A DNA stretch of 64,000 nucleotides. Origin: Phialophora verrucosa. Lineage: Eukaryota; Ascomycota; Eurotiomycetes; Chaetothyriales; Herpotrichiellaceae. Within the stretch, counting starts at the first letter, position 1, and the number at the start of each line of letters is the position of its first letter. Below, in pieces: positions 55,298-64,000 of the stretch. The notes under the pieces are model-generated. The model saw nothing but the letters and a program-made list of their open reading frames with translations, was not told the origin of the DNA and searched no databases. The stretch spans positions 1,860,001-1,924,000 of the forward strand of contig MSED01000005.1 in NCBI GenBank assembly GCA_002099365.1, read 5' to 3'. The position numbers and the translations under genes were made by a program.

Positions 55298-56392
55298 ATG
55301 CAGGCGCTTGGTGGCAAAGTCGAGATCCCAGAAACATACACCACTCCCCCGGACAGCCATGTCCGAATCACGAATTATCCCGAATCGGCCGGTGGAGCGA
55401 CGCCCATCATCGTGGCCACCCTGAACCGTCCGGAAAAGCTCAACGCCTTCACCGGCGAGATGATCCTAAGCTTGGAGTCGTTCTTCCGCGTCGTCGACCG
55501 AGACAGCCGCGTCAAGGTTGTCGTTCTCACGGGCGCGGGGAGAGCCTTCAGCGCCGGCATCGATCTGAGCCTCGACAGCAAAGCCCCGACAGATATACCG
55601 CCCACGGAGGTGCGAGATGTTGGCGGGAGACTTGCATTGGCTATGTACAATTGCTCGAAGACCATCATCGTAGCATACAACGGGCTCTCGGTGGGGATTG
55701 GCATGACGTCTACTCTGGCGGCAGGTATTAGGTATGGTGTCCCTGCCCCCTTTCGTTCCTGACGGTCAATCCCAAACCCATGCCGAAGGTGGTTCTGAAC
55801 GACACATTCTTCTCCTCCTCTAGGATTGCGAGCTCAAAGTCGAAATTCGGCTTCCCTTTCTCCCGTATCGGTCTCACCATGGAGTCTGCGAGTTCGTTCT
55901 TCCTGCCGCGCATGGTGGGTTACAGCCGCGCGACGTACCTTCTCACAACCGGGGCAACTTATCCCGCCGATTCGAAGGCCCTCGACGGCATTTTCTCCGA
56001 ACTGGTGGCCGAGCCCAAGGATGTCCTCCCCCGCGCTCTGCAACTCGCAGAGGAGCTCGTCGACCGCGTCAGCACTACGGCCATCCATCTCAATCGGCAG
56101 CTGATCTGGCGGGGGGCCGATACCGCCGAGGGAGCGCACTTGATGGACAGTCCGTTGCTGGCTGATCGGTTCGCGTCAAGGTAATGAATGCCCGATACGT
56201 GCGTCAACTGGCAGAGTGATTCTAATTGTGCGCAGGGATCATGACGAGGCCAAACGCGCGTTTTTGAATTCCGGGAAACCCAACTTCCAAGACGAGCTGG
56301 AGAAGAATACGCCCCCGACCTATCCGTGGTGGTCCGAGATCGCGGTCGACCCGAAGCCCAGAGCCGTGTATGGGAATCGGTCGAAACTTTGA
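55298..56392 (+). CDS. Peroxisomal enoyl-CoA hydratase/isomerase (crotonase family)
   Basis: A 315-aa protein spliced from 55298-55731, 55824-56180 and 56236-56392 (introns 92 and 55 nt). The crotonase signature covers GAGRAFSAGIDLSL, whose backbone NH groups form the oxyanion hole, and the second motif NGLSVGIGMTSTLAAGIRIA, joined across the first splice. FGFPFSRIGLTMESASSFFL and PRMVGYSRA follow. The protein ends ...GNRSKL, a canonical PTS1 peroxisomal signal that exists only when the last intron is removed. A role in beta-oxidation-type hydration or isomerisation of an unsaturated acyl-CoA, in the peroxisome, is likely. Which residue acts as catalytic acid cannot be settled here, so hydratase and Delta3-Delta2 isomerase remain open. 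Confidence 0.9.
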
Positions 56393-57629
56393 AGACAACT
56401 CTGGGGTCTTTCTACTCCAGATGGACCTTCAGTGGCTGGTGCTGCCAAGGCATTGCAAAGCATCTGCATCTCCGTCATGGGGGATAAACCCCTCCTCACA
56501 ACATTCCGCCAGTTTGGCCACTAGCACCGGGGCAGATTGTGGAAGACAGCATGGGAGCAGAAGGCATTGCGTGCGGTTCTATCATAGGCAGTGTCGCCCC
56601 AGAATGCATTCTTTGCCATAAGTTGTAGACACCTTTTCGGCAACAGATGCATTGGCGACCATGACGGCATCCATCTCCGACACGTCGGTATAGAGGACCG
56701 TTCACCAGTCAAAGTCACAACCTGTCCCGAAGCTGTGGTCGACGGTCAACATTGGGCCGCCGGGAGGCGTTGATCTGAGCTTGTGTGCGTGCTGTGGGAG
56801 TAGTCAGCGATCAGCAGGTCGTGAAACTCCGAAGAAAGAAGGGCTAGAACATCCGTGAAGGGACTCGGTACCACGTGGTAACTAAGGCAAAGATGTCTTC
56901 GAGTAGCGTTAGTAATGCTCAATGTACTGTATCTCAAGAAGCGAGACTATACATTCTGGCGGGTACCTCGTAGTGGTTGGTAATACGCAAGTCTGTGACA
57001 ACCTGAAGTAATCTAACCTACACTGGCAGGGGCTATGGGTTTAGTCGCTGACATGGACGCGCCGGTACGGAGTACAGCACAGTACAGCACCGCACATTTC
57101 CCTACACTGCACTACCACCGTACACTACACCACATTTTGATATGGAGAACACCCCGTCACATGCCGCATGGGTTGAACTTAGCCCTCGAGTGAGGCCACG
57201 GGGACGCTGATTTTAGAAAATCCTGCATCTAGCCATCAAGGGTGAGAGAGACAATTCTGAGACGGGTATGACAGCTTTTACTCCTTTGGAAACTATGGAT
57301 GGTATGGTCAGCCCATTGACACCGGCCGTCCCTTTCTCCTAGTCTGTAGCTTGTCGACTATTACGTGTGGACCGGCAGACAGACGCCGTCTTGACTCGTC
57401 TCGCTCCAGCGGACCCAGTCTTTCCCCTTCCCGCGTTTGTTGAATCAACCCAACCTGAAATTCACTCACGGACATTCGCTGTTGGCGACGGGTCCTGCAT
57501 GCGCTGCGCCGAGGTGCATTATTCGCATTCTACGTGGCCTTGGGTGGGCCAGCGTCGTGCTTTTCGCTTGGGCAGGATAGCAATAGGAATATGGGCACGC
57601 ATAGCTCTGTCTCTCGTAAACATTGGCAA
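56393..57629. other. Intergenic between convergent genes
   Basis: 1.2 kb. A perfect 10-bp direct duplication (AGTACAGCAC twice) lies at 57071-57090, preceded by TACGGAGTA at 57066. No gene seen. Confidence 0.55.
57071..57090. repeat. Direct repeat (AGTACAGCAC)2
   Basis: Two perfect adjoining 10-bp copies; the following 50 bp contain further ACAC/CACTAC words. Confidence 0.8.
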
Positions 57630-59633
57630 CTAGCTTTTGGACCCAGGGGATAATAATGGCTCCGACGTAGCAGACGCCAGTGGCACTGGTTTCTCATTTG
57701 CCATCTGCGTCTGAATTGGCGGGGGAAACGGGAAGGCCGTGCCGCTGTTCGTCGTCGCCAAGTCGTGGAATGCTACTGGAGACATGGGTGTCGGTCCGAT
57801 TCCCAGTGTCACTTCTCTGTGTCTGTACACGTGTGTTAGTCATCGAGCTGCAAACGAAAGCACAGGAGAAAAGGTGGTCGAAGGATAGGGGGGAAAGGAA
57901 AGGGGGAACGCATACTCTGCAGCTCCCCAACTCAGCGTCCTGCTTGCTTTGTCAAATCGGGGTCTGAATACTGCTTGTTCGAGATCTCCGCTCTTGACAT
58001 ACGGCCTGTCACTTTCCCGTCGCCAATCGCCATCGGATTTCCCGGTGGCCTTCTCGTGCAGGCAGCTATACAGCACTGTGGCTTGCAAAGCCTGGATCCG
58101 ATACCACGAGAACGGCAGATTCGTGAGAATGTAGACAATCAAGAACATGGCCAACGCCATCGCCGGGACAACAATGAGGGCGAGGATTGATAGTGTTCGG
58201 ACCTGGCTGCTCCAGATCACAAACTCGTCAACGCCAGGGGAAATCTGACCGTCCGACCCCATGACATCGTTGGGGATGCCATAATTGTTGGTGGAGAACA
58301 TCGTCGTGTCCGTCAGGGTGTTCATGGTGGCAATATAGGAGGCGAAAACCAGCCTTTCGACATCGGCGTGGAAACTCGATGAGCCGGCATCGAAGATTTC
58401 ACCGAGGCCGGTGTCGGTGGACACGAGCGCAGAAGCACCCAAGCGGGTAGCCAGAGTGACAATTTTCGGGATTCCAAGAAAGCGAGCGAAGATACTCTGC
58501 AGGGGCAGTGACAGGTCGAGACCGGGCAGAGCTTTCGAATCCAGTGCTATGACGCTGCTCTCGTGGCCGTGGTAGGACCAGACGTCATTCTGCCAGCATG
58601 ATAGGGCCGGTCGTCCTCTTTTGACTTGGTAGCCCAGATCGCCGTTAGGGACAGTCAGATACCACGGGTCTGTGGAAGCCGAGAAGCTCTGTCGTTGCAC
58701 GGAGGAAACGATTGCGCCCCAGGTCCAATTCCCCGATGGGCCGGTGGGGGATGGGGCGTCCACCAGGAAATAGCCTAGCGGTCGTGCGCTGTCGTACAGC
58801 GAGACGTTTTGTGTAGGTTGATTGAGATCGTTGAAGGGCAAGTATTCGTCAAGGACTATGCCCAAGCTGTCTACAGATTCTGCGATGAGCCAGGAATAGT
58901 CCGTCTGGCATGACCCCTCGACGCTGAGATTAAGAGTGGGGTAGTGCTGCAAGCCAAAGTCGACACCGGTGATGTTGTACCGATATCCCACACGTATGAT
59001 GGCCTCCCCGTCGCCGAGGTCTTGAATCGTCAATGGAGGGTCGATCGAGACTTGAGCCTGACCTGTCGGATTTGCGACCTGCACGCTGCCCACCGCCCGG
59101 AGCGCCGACGGCACTTCGAGCGCGTTGACCTGCACTGAGTTGACTGCGCTGTTGCTGGTGCTCAACGAGGGGACGTACACGGCCGCAGATGAAACTGGAG
59201 CAGCATGATCGATGATGATGTAAGGCGCAACTTTGATGGGAATGGCATAGCTAGCAATCACAAACCCCAGCGCCAGTATAGTCCATATAATTAGTTGCCA
59301 TCGGCGCCGGTCGTTGATCTTCATAACATAGGCTGTGGTCAGGCTGAAAACAGCGCTCGGGGAGCCCTTCGCATTCCAGATGCCGGTGGCAATGACTCCG
59401 CTGTTATGGCTATGTTTCTCCCTGCCCAAGAAGAGTACGACGCCGGCAAGGATCAGAATAGTCCAGAAGCTGAGAATGATCATCTGAATCATGAAGGTGT
59501 ACGCGGAATTGAGCTGGTCGGCGACATTGGCGGGGACGGAAATGGCATCCCTCGCCCCGCCCGCGGTAGGCATGGAAAAGCGGCGCCATAGGTGGTAGGT
59601 ATGACGACCCGGATCGAGGGAGGATATAACCAT
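57630..59633 (-). CDS. Multi-spanning membrane protein of unknown function
   Basis: A predicted 634-aa protein; minus-strand exons 59633-57916 and 57816-57630, with a 99-nt intron that has a GTATGC donor and a GACTAAC branch. Reading through the donor gives an odd aromatic/Ser-rich tail and an early stop, whereas splicing joins SWGAAE to EVTLGIGPTPMSPVAF and a Pro/Ser-rich end. Membrane segments: about residues 48-68 (MIQMIILSFWTILILAGVVL), about 112-133 (LIIWTILALGFVIASYAI) and, after a large, probably extracellular domain with N-glycosylation motifs (NLS, NVS, NWT), about 480-505 (LSILALIVVPAMALAMFLIV). I know similar architectures as uncharacterised Pezizomycotina proteins and assign no function. 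The start could be further inside (the ATG 20 codons on). Confidence 0.78.
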
Positions 59634-61197
59634 GGTTGCAGCGGCGGGAAGGTCAAGGTGTGGACGTCGTGATAGCAGCTGGAAGCCGAAAGAGCCTCAG
59701 TTGAATCCGCAAAGCCGGTCGGGATACTGAGCTGGTGGAAGAGTCTCTCTGGATTTTGGGCCGCCCTTGTGACTAAATGTATCAATACCGGGAGTTGCGG
59801 CTCTTGTTGATAGCCTCTGCATCTGAAAGGGCGCCATCGTTGCGGTTGGCCCAATCCTATACCCGAAGCAGAGCAGCAGATGCATGGTGCTGTGCCGAAG
59901 GGAGTCGCATTGCACCAAGCCAAAGCTCCCTTGGAAAAGGCATGCGCTGATGAGGTGTCTGGCCATTCGGGCAAATCATAAACGGCAAAAGGCTCTATCA
60001 CCTTGGGGGAGGGCTTCCTGGGCAGCTCGGTGGCCCGACGTGTGCGGGATCCAGAACATTGTTGGTTCATGACAAGCACGAACTGGCTGATGATCATTCC
60101 GAGTGGATGGAGTTCGACGGTACGAGCCTTCTGTTGGTGGAGGGGCCATATACGAGGGACGGCGTGGTCAGCCTGCGAGCGAGTCTCTGAAAGCCAGCAG
60201 CACAAGTTGAAGAACGGCGGAGGTTGGACGAGCTCTTGTTCGATTGGCGGAGAATTGCAAGTTCGAGTTCGCATCTATTCGTGACGATCGAGGTGCTGAC
60301 AGGAGGTGGTGGAAGCAGCTCGAGCACGATGACTGGAAAATCCCGATCCCACACCTCAAGCGATTGGACTGAAATGAGGAAGCTGTACGGTGTAACATGG
60401 TGGAGGTGGAAAGTAAAGACGAGGTCGAGGTGCAGATGCTTCCCGATGTTGCAAAACGGACCCCAGACTTCGGGGTCTTCGGGACTAGCCTGGCCGGTGA
60501 GCTTGGGGTGCTTGGGGCGCCCGGTGATGCCCCTGCAGCCCGCTAAGGAGCCTATTTACGTCAATCAGCCGCCTAAATCGTCCGGCTCCTGCCTAACTCG
60601 CCAGAAGCGACATGAGACTTGGCAACGGCGCAGGCCGTTGGCCGCACACACCACCACAAGAAGACGAGGACCATCTGCATGCCACCGCTTTCAGCAACGA
60701 GAGAGCCTCAAACCCAAATCCAAGCTACAACTATAGCCGAAGGCCTCGTCCGATGGTTGTCACTCATCAGGTATGGTATAATACTGTACCAGCGCTACTG
60801 ACGCACCAGCAGCCGGGTCTGCGCCTGGGACGACAACGCACTCACACCGTATCACCCGCCCCCCAGATTGCACCATTGCAGCATTGCAAGCACGAAACAG
60901 ACGGGGAAGTCACTACGGCGGCAGCGGACATGAGAAGGAAACCAAAAAGTCCGCGCCTATCGACGATGTCGGAAGCCCACAATGCAGACGGACGCGCAAT
61001 GCCTCACTCTTGTCCTTGACCTTGCATGGCCTACTTAAATTCTGATCTATGTCCTCCAGCAGAGTCGACGACTGAGGCTGCGACGGCTTCACTCGTTTTT
61101 GAGCCGCTGTTGTTGGAAAGAAGCTACGTAAGTCACACCTCTTGTCCGCTCGTTCAGTTGCTCGCCCCCCCCCTCAGCCGCAGTCCCGAGCCTGATC
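59634..61197. other. Divergent upstream region of the membrane protein and fasciclin genes
   Basis: 1.56 kb. A 261-codon minus-strand frame at 59489-60274 overlaps the membrane-protein gene in another phase and has no protein-like character; it is not called. No repeat stands out. Confidence 0.5.
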
Positions 61198-62892
61198 ATG
61201 ATGCTTCAACTCATTATTGCGTTGTCCGCCTGCGGGATGTCGTCGGTCGCTGTTCAGGCTTTCCCACCGGCTGTGCCTTCGTCGGACCACTCGCCTGGTG
61301 CTTGGAGCTGGTCCTCGGCCCAATATACTCAGCCCTCCTGGCCTGCTACTGTCCCCACGTGGACGCCCAGTGTTTATACGTCGGAAACTTGGTCCTCTTC
61401 TGTCTGGTCCGAAGCTTCATATTCTTCCGCACCACCCGCCCCCCCTTATACACCATCCTCTCCGACTCCTACATGGTCAACGGCCTGGTCTACATGGGAT
61501 CAGCCCGGCTACTCAAGCTCCTGGTCTTCCGTCAACAACCCACCCCATGCTTGGTCATCGGGGGGTTCAGCATGGAACATATGGCTATCGACTTTTGAGA
61601 CTTCACATGGCTGGCCTTCAACCTCTGCTTGGCCTGCTCCTGCTCCTTCACCGACTCTCCCGTCTCTGAACGATGCCCTCATAGCCGCAGGCGCGGCTCA
61701 GTTCGCAGCTCTAATCCAGTCGGACCCTGTCGTTTCTGCCGCCTATGCTGCCGACGTGCCGACCGTATTTGCCCCCACCGACCAATACATCGGCAACACT
61801 TTTAATGCTTCCGGTCTGAGAAGACGCGCGACCCTCACCCCTGCGGAGCAACAGCAGCTCCTTCTCCACGCGTCTCAGAACCAGAGTGAAATCAACGGTC
61901 TTCGAACGCCGCCAGGTACCGTCGTCTCAACCAAGGACTCCACCGCGAACCTGAACGGAGAGACCCAGAAGGTTGTGTCAGACCCGCGAAACCAGACTAA
62001 TTCGACAAACAGCAAACGCTGGTTGCCGACAATCCTCCCGAGACAGGACAACGGCAGCAGCGTACCAACTCAGGTGAACCTATTTTCAGGACTGGGCAAC
62101 TCCATCGGTATACTGACCGCCGATATTCCCTATGCCGGTGGTGTGATTCATACAACTAACGGGTAAGTCGGATCCACCCGAGACCTCTATATCCAAGCTT
62201 GGGCCCTTGGGCGACCTCGTTAATTAAACTTGCATCGTGACTGTGAGACCTCGCTCATTGATGGTCTGATTCTGACGGTTGACAGTCTTTTCACTGTCCC
62301 TCTGTCTTTATCCTCGACGGCCGCACTCACCGGCGAGACAACCTTTGTCTCCCTCACTAACACCTCCGGCCAGGCGCTGGGCCTGGATGCAACTCCTCTG
62401 ATTACAGCCTTCATTCCCACGAATGAAGCTTTCACCGCCGCCGGTATATCCACCAGCTCTACCGGCCTTGCGTCTGCCATCTCGGGACATGTAGTACAGG
62501 ACTTTGCCGGCTACATTCCCAGCCTAACCAACGGGAGCAGCTTCGTGACACAGGCTGGCACGACCATCACGGTGACGATCCAAGGCGACGACTACTTCAT
62601 CAACAATGCAAAGATCGTCTCTTCGAACCTCATCCTCGAGAACGGGGTCGCTCACGTCATCGACTCGGTACGTAGGACATATTCTTGTTCGATCCCAAAC
62701 CTCAACAAAGGCCCTCCGCCCCTGTTTGTGAAGGCATGGCTAATAATCCCTTCCCATTCTTGCGCTCTCTAGGTTCTCACACTCCCCGTCGCACCTTACA
62801 CCGGTGCCGCCCCGTCTTTTATACACACCGACGTCACGAAGTCACTGAGCCTACTTTTGGGCGTGGCCGTTTTTCTCGCTTGGTCCCTGTGA
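61198..62892 (+). CDS. Secreted fasciclin (FAS1) domain protein, probably GPI-anchored
   Basis: Exons 61198-62162, 62286-62667 and 62773-62892 give 488 aa. A signal peptide (MMLQLIIALSACGMSSVAVQ) is followed by a remarkable Trp/Ser/Pro-rich spacer at about residues 36-150 (15 Trp). Two FAS1 adhesion domains follow. The first (SLNDALIAAGAAQFAALIQS, then TVFAPTD) is interrupted by an Asn/Gln/Arg-rich insert of about 90 residues with N-glycosylation sites before GGVIHTTNG. The second (FIPTNEAFTAAG, HVVQDF, NGVAHVIDS) is complete across the splices. The C-terminus has a short Ser-containing stretch and a hydrophobic end (LSLLLGVAVFLAWSL) expected of a GPI-attachment signal. Such proteins act in cell-wall adhesion. 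An in-frame Met directly follows the first one. Confidence 0.88.
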
Positions 62893-63752
62893 TTGTGAGA
62901 CCAGCGGCCAGCGAGCAGAGACGTTGAGACAATGGGTGCGGTGCAGTCTCACACATGCCATATAATAGTCCATACGAGGAGCGAGGTCGTCGATGCAGTC
63001 GGTCCCTTTAATATCCAATGCATGGATTAATGGACATCCACACCAGGTGCTGTAGATGCCTGGCAGTTCACAGTTCCCAGTTCGCGAAACGCATGATCTT
63101 CAGCTTGCACAGAGCACACCCGCTACGTAATGATAAACTCGGTGATGGTAAGTGAGCTAGTGGACGATATGAAGAAATAACATCGTCGAGATCATTGGGC
63201 GCTCGTCTGCATTGGGACAGACAGTCCAAGCAGAGCCGCGCCGAGTCCTACGCCTCTTCCAACCCCTTGAGCTCGACCGCCTCAGAGTACGGCAGAGCCT
63301 TTGCTTGTCCTGGAGATTGACGACCGCTAGCCATGGATTTACTGTGTTCTGATGCTCGTGGAAGACTGCCGACCAAGTGCGTTGTGCCGCTAGTCCTCGT
63401 GGCGGGGGCATGTCAAACGGAAGGTGCTAGCCTGATACAGAAGGCAGGGACCGTAGCCGATACCCCTGTCAATCCGAGCGATACTAGAACATCACGATGC
63501 CTTGGGGTGGGATAGCCTTTATCATTCCTCTTCGCATTGGGTTTGCAGATGCCCCTCGTCGCCTTCGGGCTTGTGGACACCTCTCCATGGGGGTTCCCAT
63601 TTCAATGCTGAGACCTTAACAAATATACGAGTACATACGTGCACCCATACACATACACACGCATGACAAGTACAAGCACCTCCCCCCCTCTCAAGCCCCA
63701 ACACACACACACATATACACGCATAACAAGCATAAGCCCACCCACACCTGCC
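62893..63752. other. Intergenic between convergent genes
   Basis: 0.86 kb of 3' sequence. Near the right end lies an AC-rich, 60-bp-period near-duplication (about 63644-63743). No gene seen. Confidence 0.55.
63644..63743. repeat. AC-rich near-duplication, 60-bp period
   Basis: ACACATACACACGCATGACA around 63649-63668 recurs as a changed copy around 63709-63728 (ACACATATACACGCATAACA), separated by a CT/AC-rich linker. Confidence 0.65.
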
Positions 63753-64000
63753 CTACCCACTCTCCTTCGCGACGTCCGCGAAATCAGCCAAAAAGGCCCA
63801 GAACATCTTCTCCCGCCACCCCTTCCTCTGCCACTCGTTCGCCTCGCTGGGAAACAACTCCACCACACCCCTCACCGACGCATCATGCGCATATATGAAC
63901 AGCACGTTCTTGTCCGCGTCGGCCTTCTGGGCCTTCTCGATCGACCGGATCGCCTCGGGGATCGAGAGTCCCATGGCCGGATCGAAGAACGGCTTCGTGG
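63753..64000 (-). CDS. Metallo-beta-lactamase-fold hydrolase, C-terminal fragment (5' part beyond window)
   Basis: The minus-strand frame is open to the right edge and ends at the TAG at 63753-63755, leaving 81 residues. The segment NVLFIYAHDASVRGVVELFP, followed by WQRKGWREKMFWAFLADF, resembles the C-terminal end of fungal lactonase-like metallo-beta-lactamase proteins, where the His and Asp of AHD are metal ligands. The HxHxDH motif would lie to the right of the window. Assignment rests on this short block. Confidence 0.65.
   Translation of the reverse strand, partial: TKPFFDPAMGLSIPEAIRSIEKAQKADADKNVLFIYAHDASVRGVVELFPSEANEWQRKGWREKMFWAFLADFADVAKESG

Noticed and set aside
59489..60274. 261-codon minus-strand frame next to the membrane-protein gene
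   Set aside because: Overlaps the real gene in another phase; composition is irregular and there is no domain.

Overview
This window comes from a filamentous ascomycete (Pezizomycotina). Protein-coding genes lie on both strands and are broken by short introns, mostly 46-170 nt, with GTAAGT-like donors, CTAAC-like branch points and (T/C)AG acceptors. Several families present are typical of filamentous ascomycetes: an ERG5 sterol C-22 desaturase, a PalI pH-signalling protein, a TOK-type K+ channel, a fungal Med15 and a TRF-like telomere protein. An Eurotiomycete-type fungus is plausible, but the sequence alone does not fix the order. I found no rRNA, tRNA, transposon or CRISPR array.

Layout, left half. 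1-1328 (+) is the C-terminal part of eIF5B. 2110-3892 (+) is ERG5. 4377-5480 (-) is a TauD-type 2-oxoglutarate dioxygenase, divergent from 6885-8284 (+), an L-2-hydroxyglutarate dehydrogenase. 8894-10477 (-) is mitochondrial adrenodoxin/ferredoxin reductase. 11156-11977 (+) is an MDP-1-type phosphatase. 12988-16427 (-) is a SIT4-associated SAPS protein. 17789-18490 (+) is the ESCRT-III protein Vps60/CHMP5, with a GC-AG intron. 18606-19407 (-) is the GINS subunit Psf3, divergent from 19638-20345 (+), dynactin p27. 20883-21497 (-) is an F-box-like protein. 23468-24034 (-) and 24947-25810 (-) are unrecognised proteins. 26835-29631 (+) is a TRF/Taz1-type telomere-binding protein.

Layout, right half. 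30635-35218 (-) is Med15. 36695-38785 (+) is an LMBR1-type membrane protein. 39616-42096 (-) is PalI/Rim9. 43642-45333 (+) is a regulator-like protein without a zinc cluster. 46002-48538 (+) is a TOK-type K+ channel. Then come three same-strand oxidative enzymes: a Baeyer-Villiger monooxygenase (49876-51679), a short-chain dehydrogenase (52766-53832) and a peroxisomal crotonase ending in -SKL (55298-56392). 57630-59633 (-) is a large membrane protein of unknown role. 61198-62892 (+) is a secreted, probably GPI-anchored fasciclin protein with a Trp-rich region. A metallo-beta-lactamase-type protein is cut by the right edge.

Most of the window is housekeeping. The observations most worth following are: (1) a perfect telomere-repeat palindrome plus a third telomere-repeat copy just upstream of the telomere-binding-protein gene, suggesting autoregulation; (2) the monooxygenase/dehydrogenase/peroxisomal crotonase run, which looks like a small ketone- or lipid-catabolic cluster; (3) the divergent pairing of a 2-oxoglutarate-consuming dioxygenase with an enzyme that removes L-2-hydroxyglutarate; (4) the GC-AG intron required by VPS60; and (5) a recurring intergenic 9-mer, TACGGAGTA. 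Splice sites were inferred by eye from reading frame and family resemblance; no transcript or database evidence was available.
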